64,000 nt of DNA, taken from GCA-002793235 sp965267355. Its GTDB lineage: Bacteria; Bacteroidota; Bacteroidia; Flavobacteriales_E; Vicingaceae. How positions within the stretch are numbered: position 1 is the first letter of the stretch; each line of letters opens with the position of its first letter. The stretch lies in NCBI GenBank assembly GCA_965267355.1, contig OZ253956.1, forward strand, positions 2,170,001 to 2,234,000, given 5' to 3'. Below, piece by piece: positions 1 through 9,233 of this stretch. The notes under the pieces are model-generated. The model did no database searches. It was not told where the DNA came from and saw nothing but the letters and a program-made list of their open reading frames with translations. Position numbers and translations under genes: made by a program.

Positions 1-482
1 GAGGCTGATTTTGGATTGAAAGAGTTTCTATAATCATCCATACCTTCTGTATTACTAATGTATTCTTCAGAATTTGATTTGTTGTAATTTAATCCAATAA
101 GCTCAACTATTTTATGATGAATGGCTTCGTTAAAATCATACAAGTACTTTTGTTCTTGATGGTAAAATGGGTAGAAGTGATCTTCATAAAATTCAAAATA
201 TGGAGATCTTCTATAGCCAGCTTCAATGGATTTCCAATGAATTTTTTGCCAGTTTTCAGCATAAGAAATCTGAGCTTCTTTAAGGTTTTTTCGCCTTTTT
301 ACATGTTTTAATGGAATGGAAAGGTTTTGCACTCCGTTTGGTCCCATAATGTAGCTTCTACTTCGATAAGTTTGTTTCACAAAGTGTTCATGAATGTCTA
401 TAATTATATTTTCATATTGAGTGAGATAATAATAAAACTCAATAGGAGCCATGTAATAAGATGAAAAAATAGCAGTCCCCAT
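1..482 (-). CDS. WbqC family protein, 3' end cut by the window edge
   Basis: Translating the minus strand from the ATG at 482 gives about 160 residues with no stop up to base 1. The residues match the WbqC family pattern: an N-terminal stretch like SSYYMAPIEFYYYL, then HFVKQTYRSRSYIMGPNG and LSIPLKHV, then a WQKIHWKSIEAGYRRSPYFE segment. WbqC-like proteins are linked to surface polysaccharide or aminosugar metabolism, but their biochemical role is poorly defined. The in-frame stop upstream (TGA, about 50 bases before the ATG) limits other starts. The gene is divergent from the repeat-protein gene at 601. Identification rests on remembered family motifs. Confidence 0.75.
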   Translation of the reverse strand, partial: MGTAIFSSYYMAPIEFYYYLTQYENIIIDIHEHFVKQTYRSRSYIMGPNGVQNLSIPLKHVKRRKNLKEAQISYAENWQKIHWKSIEAGYRRSPYFEFYEDHFYPFYHQEQKYLYDFNEAIHHKIVELIGLNYNKSNSEEYISNTEGMDDYRNSFNPKSA

Positions 483-600
483 AATTAAAGTGACAAAACT
501 AATATTTTTAGTAGCCGTTTTGTTTATAAAAATTCATTAAAATATATACGTTGGCAAGATTCGTGCTTGATAATTTCGATATTTGTATAGCTAATTTTTA

Positions 601-3144
601 ATGATGAAACAGATTCTTAAGTTTTTATTTGTCTTAATTCCTCTTGCAGGATTTACACAAGAAGAAAAGCAATTAAAGCTCTTAATTGCAGGAGAAGTAA
701 CCGATTATTTTAGCGAGGACGCTATAGTTGGGGCAAGTGTTAAATTAACTAGTGGAGGGAGTTATGTTAGTAACATCGCTACAGGGCGAAAAGGGGAGTA
801 CGAGTTAGAATTGGATTTTGAAAAAGAGTACATAGTATTATATGAAAAAGCAGGTTATGTACCTAAAAAAATCATTGTGAGTACTAAAGGTGTTCCCCCA
901 AAAGAACGAAATAAAATTGCGGACTTATTGGTAGAAATGACTCTCTTTAAGAGGGACAAAGATTTACAAGTATCTTTTTTAGATAAGCCGATTGGTAAAG
1001 CTCAATACAGTGCTCAGACCAAAGAGATTGACTGGAACATGGGCTATACAGCTCCTATTGCAAGTAAGTTAAATACTATTTTAACCAATTATGCAGCTCA
1101 GAAAAAAGCTAAAGAAGAAGCAGAGAAACAAAAGCAGAAAGATTACGATAATGCCATGAAAGAAGCAGATAAGTTATTCTTTAAAAAAGAATTTGAACAG
1201 GCAAAATCATTATATCAAAAAGCTGCTGCAATTTTCCCTGATAAAACTGATCCAGGTATAAGAATAGGATTGATAGATAAAGCAATAGCTAAGAAAGAAG
1301 AGGAAGAACGATTGAAAAAAGAAGAGGAAGAGCGAGCAGCAGCAGAAGCAAAGGCTAAAGCAGAAGCAGAAGCAGCTGCTAAGAAAGCAGAAGAGGAGCG
1401 TATTGCAAAAGAGAAAGCAGAAGCAGAGGCAAAGGCTAAGGCAGCAGCAGAAGCAAAAGCTAAGGCAGAAGCAGAAGCAAAGGCAAAAAAGGAAGAAGAA
1501 GAGCGATTAGCAAAAGAGAAAGCAGAAGCAGAAGCAAAGGCTAAGGCAGAAGCAGAGGTAAAAGCTAAAGCAGAGGCAGAAGCAGCCGCTAAAAAAGCAG
1601 AAGAGGAACGTATTGCAAAAGAAAAAGCAGAAGCAGAAGCAAAGGCTAAGGCAGAGGCAGAAGCTAAAGCTAAAGCAGAGGCTGAGGCAGCTGCTAAGAA
1701 AGCAGAAGAGGAACGTATTGCAAAAGAGAAAGCAGAAGCTAAAGCTAAAGCTAAGGCAGAAGCAGAAGCAAAAGCTAAAGCGGAAGCAGAAGCAAAAGCA
1801 AAAAAGGAAGAAGAAGAGCGATTAGCAAAAGAGAAAGCAGAAGCAGAAGCAAAAGCAAAAAAAGAAGCAGAAGCTAAAGCTAAGGCAGAAGCAGAAGCTG
1901 CTGCTAAGAAAGCAGAAGAAGAACGTAAGATAAAAGAAAAAGCAGAGGAAGAAGCTAAGAAAAAAGCCGAAGAAGAAGCAAAAGCAAAAGCCAAAGCAGA
2001 AGCAGCTGCCAAAAAAGCAGAAGAAGAGCGTATTGCCAAAGAGAAAGCAGAAGAGGAGGCTAGAAAGAAAGCAGAAGAAAAGTTAGCCAAAGAAAAAGCT
2101 GAAGCGGAAGCCAAAGCCAAAGCTGAGGCAGAAGCACTTGCTAAGAAAGAAGCAGAAGCGGCTGCTAAGCAGGCAGAAGAAGAAAGAAAAATGAAAGAGA
2201 AAGCAGAAGCAGAAGCTAAGAAAGCGGCAGAAGCAGAGGCTAAAGCTAAAGCAGCAGCAGAAGCAGCTGCTAAAAAAGCCGAAGAAGAACGCATAGCTAA
2301 AGAAAAAGCAGAGGCTGAGGCTAAAGCAAAAGCAGAAGCAGAAGCAAAAGCAAAAGCTGAAAAAGAGTTGGCAAAAAAGAAAGAACAAGAAGAAAAATTA
2401 GCCAAAGAAAAAGCAGAAGCAGAGGCTAAAGCAAAAGCAGCTGCTGAAGAGCTAGCAAGAAAAGAAGCTGAAGAATTGGCTAAACAGCAAGAAGAAGAGA
2501 GAAAGGCAAAAGAAAAGGCGCAGGCTGAAGCAGAAGAAGCTGCCAGAAAAGAAGCTGAAGAATTGGCTAAAAAATTAGCCAAAGAAAAAGAACAAGAAGA
2601 AAAACGACTAGCTAAAGAGAAAGCTGAAGCCGAGGCTGCAGCGAAAAAACTAGCAGAAGCAGAAGCAAAAGCGGCTAAAGAATTAGCAAAGGAGCAAGAA
2701 AAGGCTGAAAAGTTAGCAAAAGAGAAAGCAGAAGCAGAGGCAAAAGCAAAAGCCGAAGCCGAAGAACAAGCAAGAAAAGAAGCAGAGGCTGCCAGAAAGA
2801 AAGAAGAGGAAGAAAGAATTGCTAAAGAGAAAGCAGCAGCAGCAGCCAAGAAAGCAGAAGAAGAGCGAATAGCCAATGAAAAAGCGATTGAGGAAATGAA
2901 TAAGAAAATAGCTGAAGAGCAGGCTAAACGAGAAGCAGAGGAGAAAAAGAGGGCTGAGGAAGCTGCAAAAGCCAAGGCTGAAGCGGAAGCTGCTGCAAAG
3001 AAAAGAGAGGAAGAGATTAAAGCTACTGAAAAGGCTACGGGCTTTAAATTAAAATCTACAGGAACAACTACCAACACTAAGAAGAAAGGAAAACTTTCTA
3101 AAGCTGCTAAACAATTTGGAGGTGGTAAAAAAATGAAATTTTAA
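601..3144 (+). CDS. Secreted carboxypeptidase-regulatory-like protein with a very long Glu/Ala/Lys repeat helix
   Basis: 847 residues. Residues 1-20 are a signal peptide ending near GFTQ. Residues about 27-110 read as a carboxypeptidase-regulatory-like beta-sandwich (AGEVTD, IVGASVKL, KGEYELEL). About 180-225 resembles one TPR (FFKKEFEQAKSLYQKAAAIF). About 230-815 is almost only Glu, Ala and Lys with regularly spaced AEEERIAKEK blocks. The C-terminus is Gly/Lys-rich and basic. The repeat period is 35 residues, exactly five heptads, so a coiled coil or single long alpha helix spanning the periplasm in TolA style is plausible. Two ATGs stand in tandem at the start. Its stop shares one base with the start of the SpoIIE phosphatase gene, so the two are probably translated together. 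Function is unknown. Confidence 0.85.
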   Translation: MMKQILKFLFVLIPLAGFTQEEKQLKLLIAGEVTDYFSEDAIVGASVKLTSGGSYVSNIATGRKGEYELELDFEKEYIVLYEKAGYVPKKIIVSTKGVPPKERNKIADLLVEMTLFKRDKDLQVSFLDKPIGKAQYSAQTKEIDWNMGYTAPIASKLNTILTNYAAQKKAKEEAEKQKQKDYDNAMKEADKLFFKKEFEQAKSLYQKAAAIFPDKTDPGIRIGLIDKAIAKKEEEERLKKEEEERAAAEAKAKAEAEAAAKKAEEERIAKEKAEAEAKAKAAAEAKAKAEAEAKAKKEEEERLAKEKAEAEAKAKAEAEVKAKAEAEAAAKKAEEERIAKEKAEAEAKAKAEAEAKAKAEAEAAAKKAEEERIAKEKAEAKAKAKAEAEAKAKAEAEAKAKKEEEERLAKEKAEAEAKAKKEAEAKAKAEAEAAAKKAEEERKIKEKAEEEAKKKAEEEAKAKAKAEAAAKKAEEERIAKEKAEEEARKKAEEKLAKEKAEAEAKAKAEAEALAKKEAEAAAKQAEEERKMKEKAEAEAKKAAEAEAKAKAAAEAAAKKAEEERIAKEKAEAEAKAKAEAEAKAKAEKELAKKKEQEEKLAKEKAEAEAKAKAAAEELARKEAEELAKQQEEERKAKEKAQAEAEEAARKEAEELAKKLAKEKEQEEKRLAKEKAEAEAAAKKLAEAEAKAAKELAKEQEKAEKLAKEKAEAEAKAKAEAEEQARKEAEAARKKEEEERIAKEKAAAAAKKAEEERIANEKAIEEMNKKIAEEQAKREAEEKKRAEEAAKAKAEAEAAAKKREEEIKATEKATGFKLKSTGTTTNTKKKGKLSKAAKQFGGGKKMKF
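1387..2016 (+). repeat. Six in-phase 105-bp coding tandem repeats
   Basis: Units starting at 1387, 1492, 1597, 1702, 1807 and 1912 (with a seventh beginning at 2017) each encode 35 residues that open with (A/E)EEER. The phase is exact, with no indels across six units. After about 2050 the repeat becomes irregular, although 2173 and 2278 are again 105 bases apart. The codons are mostly GCA/GCT, AAA and GAA, so the DNA is strongly purine-rich on the plus strand and has no stops on the other strand. Confidence 0.9.
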
Positions 3145-4913
3145 TGGATAAAAATATTTCCATTAAATCAAATAGTTCGCAAGTTGATTTATTGCTTCAA
3201 CAAGCATCGGACTTATTATCTTCTGATATTCCTAAATCATTAGAAGTAGCTAAGGAGGCTAACTTAATTGCACAAAAACATCTTTATACTAAAGGTATTG
3301 CCGAGAGTTTAAAACAAATGGCTTTGAGTTGTCAGTATGCTACCAATTATGTAGAGGCCATGAAATACTCTATGGAAGCTAAAGATATTTTTAATGTTAT
3401 TGATGATAAAAAAGGAGAAGCAGCTTGTTTAAATATACTTGGGGCAGTATATAATTTTTTAGGAGATTATAATAAACGATTAGCTTGTAATCTAGAGTGT
3501 TTAAAACTTAGGGAGGAAACCAATGATCAAAGAGCTGTATTAAGTTCGTTAAATAACATTGGAGATACTTATCTTTCAATGAAAGATTTTAAAAATGCAT
3601 TAAAGTACTTTAATGATTGTTTGCAGTTTGAAAATTTAGAAGATGATATTCTTGCTATTGTAAAGTACAATATTGCTGAAGTTTATTTCCACCAAGGCGA
3701 TTATGAGTTGTCGTTAAATACAAACGAAGAAGGTCTAAAATATGCCGAAGCATCAAATTATTATGCTATCCAATCGGCAGCTTATACATTGTTTGCTCAG
3801 ATTAATCTGAAACAAAACAATATTGAATTGGCTATTGAAGATCTGAACAAAGGTCTGGAAGTTCTTTCTGAAAGAGAATCTTTAGAGCAAGAAGTTGAGA
3901 TTTATCAATTGATGTCTGAGGCTTTTGCTAAGCAGCAGAAATATGATTTAGCTTATGAATTTATTCAAAAGCACATCAGTTTGAGAGATAAAATTTTGAA
4001 CGAGAATAGTTCTCAGCAAATGAAAAAAATTGAGTTTGATGCTCAATTGAAGAATATCACTACTGAAGCTCAGGAGATTAAAGAAAAGAATGAGTTGTTG
4101 ACCAAAGCATTTACTCAGATAGAGGCTCAAGCTAATGAAATTCGTGATAAAAATAGGGCTATCACAGATAGTATTCATTATGCTAGAAGAATACAATATG
4201 CTATTTTGCCAGAGGAAGAAAAAGTAAAAAAATGCTTACAGGATTATTTCATTTTCTATCAGCCAAAAGATATTGTGAGTGGTGATTTTTATTGGGTGGA
4301 AAGAGTAGATGATTATGTGGTGTTTGCTGTTGTAGATTGTACTGGGCATGGAGTGCCAGGGGCATTTATGAGTTTAATTGCTAATAATGCATTGAATAAA
4401 ATTGTTTTAGAAAAGAAGAATCTTGTTCCAGGAGATATTGCTAATGATATGAATGATATCATCAACGAATTGTTTCAACGTTCTGAAGAACAAATAAGAG
4501 ATGGAATGGATATGGGAATTTGTAGTTGGAATAAGAAAAATAATACTTTACAGTTTTCAGGAGCATTTAATTCTTTGTTTATTTATCGAAAATCTGGAGA
4601 ATTAGAAGAGGTTAAAGGAAATAGAGAGTCCGTTGGGGCTTCCATTTATCAGCATAAAAGAAGTAAATTTAATAATCATAATGTTGATATAAGTCAGGGA
4701 GATACAGTATATATTTCTTCAGATGGTTTGCCTGATCAGTTTGGTGGAAAGAAAGGAAAAAAGTTAAAATGGAAGGGGCTTAAGCAAATGCTCGAAAGTG
4801 TAGCAGATAAACCTATGCAAGAGCAAGGAAATGCTGTGCAAACTTTTTTCAACGATTGGAGAAAGAATGTGGAGCAATTAGATGATGTGTGTATAATGGG
4901 AGTTAAGTTTTAA
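3144..4913 (+). CDS. Cytoplasmic TPR-SpoIIE family serine phosphatase (paralogue 1)
   Basis: 589 residues. Residues 1 to about 290 are TPR units, about 290-350 is a coiled coil (EAQEIKEKNELLTKAF), and about 375-589 is a SpoIIE/PP2C-type phosphatase. The metal-binding acidic motifs are present: GDFYW, VDCTGHGVPG, DGMDMG, SSDGLPDQFGG and the terminal LDDVC. SpoIIE-type enzymes remove phosphate from Ser/Thr, classically on STAS anti-anti-sigma proteins. Unlike the two paralogues at 25.3 and 61.7 kb, no signal peptide or membrane span is visible, so it is probably cytosolic. The start codon overlaps the previous stop by one base (TAATG). The TPRs are likely the sensing or docking part; the partner is not known. 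Confidence 0.9.
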   Translation: MDKNISIKSNSSQVDLLLQQASDLLSSDIPKSLEVAKEANLIAQKHLYTKGIAESLKQMALSCQYATNYVEAMKYSMEAKDIFNVIDDKKGEAACLNILGAVYNFLGDYNKRLACNLECLKLREETNDQRAVLSSLNNIGDTYLSMKDFKNALKYFNDCLQFENLEDDILAIVKYNIAEVYFHQGDYELSLNTNEEGLKYAEASNYYAIQSAAYTLFAQINLKQNNIELAIEDLNKGLEVLSERESLEQEVEIYQLMSEAFAKQQKYDLAYEFIQKHISLRDKILNENSSQQMKKIEFDAQLKNITTEAQEIKEKNELLTKAFTQIEAQANEIRDKNRAITDSIHYARRIQYAILPEEEKVKKCLQDYFIFYQPKDIVSGDFYWVERVDDYVVFAVVDCTGHGVPGAFMSLIANNALNKIVLEKKNLVPGDIANDMNDIINELFQRSEEQIRDGMDMGICSWNKKNNTLQFSGAFNSLFIYRKSGELEEVKGNRESVGASIYQHKRSKFNNHNVDISQGDTVYISSDGLPDQFGGKKGKKLKWKGLKQMLESVADKPMQEQGNAVQTFFNDWRKNVEQLDDVCIMGVKF

Positions 4914-4929
4914 TTAACCCCCAATGAGT

Positions 4930-7170
4930 TTATTTGTTTATGATGAATTTTTTGGTTGCAGTACCAGACTTTATAATATAGATTCCTGAATTCCAATCAG
5001 AAATATTAATTAGTTTATTTTCATTTAAAATGCTTTCAAAGACAATTTCTCCTAATAGATTATAGATTATAAACTGCCCTCCTTTATCTGAACTAATATT
5101 TATAACCTCATTTGCTGGATTAGGGTAAACGATAAGTTCTGAAGTTTCAGTTAAGTCTATTTCGGTAATGCTGACAGCTGAATTAGAGTTTACTGCAGAA
5201 TAGGTGGGGTTCATAAAAATAAAAGTTCCTGTGCCATTTGGATATCTCCCCCATGTAACATCTGTGGTTTGAGTTCCAAATATTGTTTCATCTAGTAAGT
5301 TAATAGAAGCATCAGATAAATACAAACCTTCTCCTGATGAAGAGAGTTTAAAATTAGTATGGAGTCCCGATTGCAAAGTATCCTTATCTGCCCATATAAT
5401 TAAAAAATCATTTGCATTTATAGTTGTTCCATTAGGGAAAGTCCATTTAGTTAGGTTTGTAGCATCATCTGATAAATAATAACCATCAAGTGTTATAGGG
5501 TTTGAAGTATTGTTATACAATTCTATCCAGTCATCAAACTCTCCACTCTGATCAGCCTGTATGTTTGAGTTTGAAGCGGATAATTCGTTAATAACAACAT
5601 CTCCAACAACGGCAAGTTCGTAGAATTCATATTCTGCTCTTTCTGGTGAAAACTTGCCAGCATCGTTGTTGTCGGAATAAATATAATATTGAATATCTGA
5701 CGCACCTGTTGGGATGTTAACACCGTAAGTTCCATCTCCCGCTGCTCCATCATTATGAGCTCCATCATCAAACATCTCCATTTTTGAAAAAATATCAGCT
5801 TTAGAATTTCTATAACCTAAATAAGCATAAGTGCCATTAGCTATATCAGCAGTAATATTAACTGTTGAATTTGGCGTAGCTGAACCAGCTATAATATTGG
5901 AGATAGTTGGACCAACTTTAACATATTCACTATTGCTTTGTAACCACGTTACTCTGGTATCCATAAGTTGAGTGATACCAAAAGCACCACTTTGACCAGA
6001 GATTTGACTTGTTACATTGTTAGTAAAATCCGTAAACGAATAAAAAGCATTAGGGTCAGAACTAATTTCACTACCTATAATATCTTGTAAACTATCAGCT
6101 CTTAAATGATACCAATTAGTAGCAAAATTTTCTTCTAGTATTGTTCTAAAATGAGCCATATACATTTTCTGATATCTCGTATTATTCAAAATGTTGTTTA
6201 CAAGAGGGTAGGTATTATCACCTTGTCTTAAAAAAGGATCTAATTGTTGTAAATCAGTTATGTTTGGTGGGCCTGGAGGTCCCCCTCCGCCTTGGTTTAT
6301 CATTTCAAAGCCACCTAAGCATTCATTCATGTCCCAAACGATGGAATTGAACCTGCCATGATCATCTTTAAATAGGTAATAGTTTTGTTTAAATGGACCA
6401 ATGTATGTGTCTAAACTTACCAAAACGTTATCGAAAGCCAACATCCATATAGCTCTATCAATATCCCATGTGTTTTCTATACTATTGAAATTATTGTTTA
6501 GCTCATTGGTATAATATACCATGTCGTTCCATCCAAAGTCAGACTTTAATTCATAATAATCAAAATACAGGCTAGAATCGGTTCCAAGGTATTCTAATGA
6601 TGAACCTCCATTCATAACACTAACAGGATTACACTTAAACAATGTGTTTTCATCGTTTGAATAAAACTTCTCCTCAACAAACTTTTTGTTAATGGATTCG
6701 GAACTGGAATAAACTCCATGGAAATTTCCATTAACGTAAACCTTTGCGTAGTTGGAAAGAGGGGCATCCATGTATTTACGGGCAATTTCATAAGATAAAA
6801 CTTCTCTCACAAAAGAAGGATCGTTTTTACCGTTCGATAACTTTAAAGTGTACCAACCTTGGTAATCTTGACTATCTTTAATGTAATCCAATTTTATGTT
6901 TAGAGGGTTTTTAGTATTGTTAGTATTATAAGTGCTATTGCCTTTATATTTAACGCCAACACTATCGTAAGGGATGCCATTAACTGTGCAGCTTGCAACT
7001 AATCTTTGATCTAAACCAGCAGAATAATAACTGTCTAGGGTGGCATCCCAATTGGCATCCCAGAAGGTTAACTCTATTATTGTAATATTATTAATATCAT
7101 ATAAATCCTGAGCTTTTACATTGCTATAAATGGATGTAGCAAAGGCAATTAAAAAGGTGAGTCTTTTCAT
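4930..7170 (-). CDS. Secreted CotH-like protein with lamin-tail and T9SS sorting domains
   Basis: 746 residues. Residues 1-21 form a signal peptide. About 25-420 resembles the CotH kinase family: an early VGVKYKGNSTY segment, and SIVWDMNECLGG near 275-290, the position of the metal-binding Asp/Asn motif. About 520-650 is a lamin-tail (LTD) domain (VVINELSASN, DDWIELYN, LDGYYLSDD). About 672-746 is a type A T9SS sorting domain (LIVYPNPANEVINI, GIYIIKSG, KKFIINK), so the protein should be exported across the outer membrane. A Gly/Pro-rich loop follows the CotH motif. CotH proteins in spores phosphorylate coat proteins; the substrate here is unknown. It is convergent with the SpoIIE gene. Confidence 0.88.
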   Translation of the reverse strand: MKRLTFLIAFATSIYSNVKAQDLYDINNITIIELTFWDANWDATLDSYYSAGLDQRLVASCTVNGIPYDSVGVKYKGNSTYNTNNTKNPLNIKLDYIKDSQDYQGWYTLKLSNGKNDPSFVREVLSYEIARKYMDAPLSNYAKVYVNGNFHGVYSSSESINKKFVEEKFYSNDENTLFKCNPVSVMNGGSSLEYLGTDSSLYFDYYELKSDFGWNDMVYYTNELNNNFNSIENTWDIDRAIWMLAFDNVLVSLDTYIGPFKQNYYLFKDDHGRFNSIVWDMNECLGGFEMINQGGGGPPGPPNITDLQQLDPFLRQGDNTYPLVNNILNNTRYQKMYMAHFRTILEENFATNWYHLRADSLQDIIGSEISSDPNAFYSFTDFTNNVTSQISGQSGAFGITQLMDTRVTWLQSNSEYVKVGPTISNIIAGSATPNSTVNITADIANGTYAYLGYRNSKADIFSKMEMFDDGAHNDGAAGDGTYGVNIPTGASDIQYYIYSDNNDAGKFSPERAEYEFYELAVVGDVVINELSASNSNIQADQSGEFDDWIELYNNTSNPITLDGYYLSDDATNLTKWTFPNGTTINANDFLIIWADKDTLQSGLHTNFKLSSSGEGLYLSDASINLLDETIFGTQTTDVTWGRYPNGTGTFIFMNPTYSAVNSNSAVSITEIDLTETSELIVYPNPANEVINISSDKGGQFIIYNLLGEIVFESILNENKLINISDWNSGIYIIKSGTATKKFIINK

Positions 7171-7258
7171 TTTTGTTTTTTCTTTTTGTGAAATCGACTC
7201 TTTGACCTTTTTGATTTTAAAAGGTTTAATTTAAGGTTAAATTAATTTGATTTTAATG

Positions 7259-7921
7259 TTAAAACTCAACGCCAGCACCTACTACAAGGGCAAAATTAGA
7301 ATGCCATAGCTTAGCTTTTCCATCCACTACAGGTACTTCTCCGTAGGATGTGTTATGTTTTGCTTCTAGGTTGAGGTATAATGATTTGGTTATTGTAAAC
7401 TCTTTAGAAAGCCCAAGGTTAATGTTAGGGTAGGTGATGTAATATCCTAAGTCTCCAAAGGATTGTTTTTGGTCAAATTCTTTTCCTCTAACTTGGTTTT
7501 CGGCATGCGCTAAAACAATTCCAGTTCCTATTCTGATAATAAACCCTTCGGTATTAAATATCTTTACTCTAAATGTCCTATTAATAAAGGTCATGTTAAA
7601 ACCATGGCTAATAGCGAAGTATTGAATTTCTGGTGGCTTATTTTCGAGGTAAAGTTTTTGGTGAATCATTTCGAACTCCCAAGCTTTATCATTTTTCCAT
7701 TTAATCACTCTAAATACCCAATAAATAGGTGGGACAAAGGGCTCAGAATCAAAATTGGCAGTAAGGTTAATATCAGGATGTCCTTCTTGCTCTATAGTGA
7801 GTGGGAGATTTATATTATAAGGTACGCCACCATTAAACTCAATGCGCCATTTGCTTTTTTCTTCTTCTTGAGCATGAAGAGAAGAAGAAAGGATTAATAG
7901 TATAACAACTAACCTTTTCAT
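7259..7921 (-). CDS. Predicted outer-membrane beta-barrel-like protein
   Basis: 220 residues with a signal peptide (about 1-17, ending HAQ). The mature part is rich in alternating aromatic and polar strands and ends in Phe (GAGVEF), as outer membrane barrels commonly do. I recognise no specific family. It lies downstream of ndk but beyond that gene's hairpin, so it probably has its own promoter. Function unknown. Confidence 0.6.
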   Translation of the reverse strand: MKRLVVILLILSSSLHAQEEEKSKWRIEFNGGVPYNINLPLTIEQEGHPDINLTANFDSEPFVPPIYWVFRVIKWKNDKAWEFEMIHQKLYLENKPPEIQYFAISHGFNMTFINRTFRVKIFNTEGFIIRIGTGIVLAHAENQVRGKEFDQKQSFGDLGYYITYPNINLGLSKEFTITKSLYLNLEAKHNTSYGEVPVVDGKAKLWHSNFALVVGAGVEF

Positions 7922-7940
7922 TTAAGTAAAATTACCAAAC

Positions 7941-7967
7941 AAAAAAGCCCCAACAAATGTTGAAGCT
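7941..7967 (-). terminator. Rho-independent terminator of ndk
   Basis: Read on the minus strand, an 8-bp stem (GCTTCAAC with GTTGGGGC, two G-U pairs) closes a 4-base loop and runs into six T residues. It begins about 35 bases after the ndk stop codon. Confidence 0.75.
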
Positions 7968-7999
7968 TTAATAAGTTTAATAGGTATTATAAAAAATTC

Positions 8000-8422
8000 T
8001 TAAGCGTGAATTTCGTCAGCTGAAAAATGGAAATCTCCTTCAATTTTAGCATTCTCATCGCTATCAGAACCATGAACTGCGTTTGCAGAAATATCAGTAG
8101 CATAAATTTTTCTAATTGTCCCTTCAGCAGCTTCTGCTGGGTTAGTAGCTCCAATTAAAGTCCTAAAATCTTCAACCGCATTATCTTTTTCTAAAATAGC
8201 AGCTACAATAGGACCAGAAGTCATGTATTCTACTAACTCACCATAAAAAGGTCTTTCTTTGTGTACTGCATAAAAATCTCCAGCTTGCTCTTTAGAAAGT
8301 TGAGTATATTTCATAGCTACGATTCTGAAACCAGCTTCGTTAATCATTTTTAAAATTCCCCCAATTGCGTTTTTTTCAACCGCATCAGGCTTAATCATTG
8401 TAAAAGTTCTGTTACCAGCCAT
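8000..8422 (-). CDS. ndk: Nucleoside diphosphate kinase
   Basis: 140 residues, the usual length. It transfers the gamma phosphate of ATP to NDPs through a phosphohistidine. The motif NAVHGSD contains the catalytic His117, and the N-terminal TFTMIKPDAV strand is typical. It is a cytosolic enzyme of nucleotide balance. It is monocistronic here, with a TAnnTTTG box upstream and a hairpin downstream. Confidence 0.97.
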   Translation of the reverse strand: MAGNRTFTMIKPDAVEKNAIGGILKMINEAGFRIVAMKYTQLSKEQAGDFYAVHKERPFYGELVEYMTSGPIVAAILEKDNAVEDFRTLIGATNPAEAAEGTIRKIYATDISANAVHGSDSDENAKIEGDFHFSADEIHA

Positions 8423-8523
8423 TTTTTTATGTTTTAGTTATGTGTGTTGAGTATTAAGTGTTGTGTAATTCTCTTAGCACTAATTACTCAAAACCCAACA
8501 CTGTTTTTTTAAGTTAATGGCGG

Positions 8524-8531
8524 CAAAAGTA
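8524..8531 (-). promoter_or_regulatory. Candidate -7 box for ndk
   Basis: TACTTTTG on the minus strand matches the Bacteroidota -7 consensus TAnnTTTG. It implies a leader of roughly 95 bases. No TTG was found at the preferred 17-20 base spacing (the closest is 12 bases away), so this is only a partial promoter match. Confidence 0.45.
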
Positions 8532-8564
8532 TATATAAATTAACAACTGTATGTTTTGTGGTTG

Positions 8565-9233
8565 TTATTTTTTAAGGATTATTCGTAAAGCTTCCTTTTT
8601 ACTGAGGTTAGATAATTCAGGATGACTTTTTACAAACGATAAAACAAAATCTGTATTAGTTTTACCATATTCTCTTAGCGCCCACCCTATAGCTTTATTA
8701 ATAAAGAATTCTTGAGAACCTAAATTATTCTCAATGTAAGCTTTAAGTCTGTTAGTATCAGTTTTAGTTTTATATTTTAATTGATGGAGAATAGAAGTTC
8801 TTCTTAACCACATATTATCATCAGTTGACCATTTGTCAATTAGTCTTAAATCTTCTGGATATCTTAGAATATGATTTCCGACAAGTTTACTAGCAATTAA
8901 ATCTACCGTGTCCCACCAAGATTTTTTTATTATTGTGTGCTGGTATAATTCGATGGTATTATGAGGAACTTTATTTTTCATCTTTTCCATTAAGTCCAAC
9001 GCAAAATATTGATATTCTCTTTCTGGTTTAGACCATAACTCTTTAATCACATCATTAAAAACATTGATTTCAGGTAATCCATTTTCTTTTAAAAATTGTT
9101 TTTGAAGTTCATTTCTAACAGGTCGTTTAATACCTAAAAAAGGAAATAAGTTTTTCATGTACTTTTCCATGCCTTCGGCTTCAGTAGACTTATTAGTCTC
9201 AAATAAGTTATATAGTGGCTCTAAATAACTCAT
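8565..9233 (-). CDS. DNA alkylation repair protein, AlkD-like
   Basis: 222 residues. The fold-defining motifs of AlkD HEAT-repeat glycosylases are visible: FLGIKRP near 32-38, KSWWDTVD at 104-111 with Trp106/107 and Asp111, and AIGWALREYG at 181-190 with Trp184 and Arg187. AlkD enzymes excise positively charged N3/N7-alkylpurines without base flipping. It abuts the YjbQ gene with no spacing (stop ends at 9234, ATG starts at 9233), so the two share a transcript. Confidence 0.9.
   Translation of the reverse strand: MSYLEPLYNLFETNKSTEAEGMEKYMKNLFPFLGIKRPVRNELQKQFLKENGLPEINVFNDVIKELWSKPEREYQYFALDLMEKMKNKVPHNTIELYQHTIIKKSWWDTVDLIASKLVGNHILRYPEDLRLIDKWSTDDNMWLRRTSILHQLKYKTKTDTNRLKAYIENNLGSQEFFINKAIGWALREYGKTNTDFVLSFVKSHPELSNLSKKEALRIILKK

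Noticed and set aside
114..311. A 65-codon plus-strand frame near the left edge
   Set aside because: It lies antisense to the WbqC-family coding sequence, which has recognisable motifs.
1613..2388. Further open frames in other phases of the repeat region
   Set aside because: Low-complexity Lys/Gln or Phe/Cys products caused by the same codon bias.
1215..3077. A 620-codon open frame on the minus strand opposite the Glu/Ala/Lys repeats
   Set aside because: It mirrors the repeat codons: GCN, AAA and GAA complements contain no stops. The Ser/Ala/Phe-rich product has no natural composition, and the plus-strand protein has a signal peptide and domain order.
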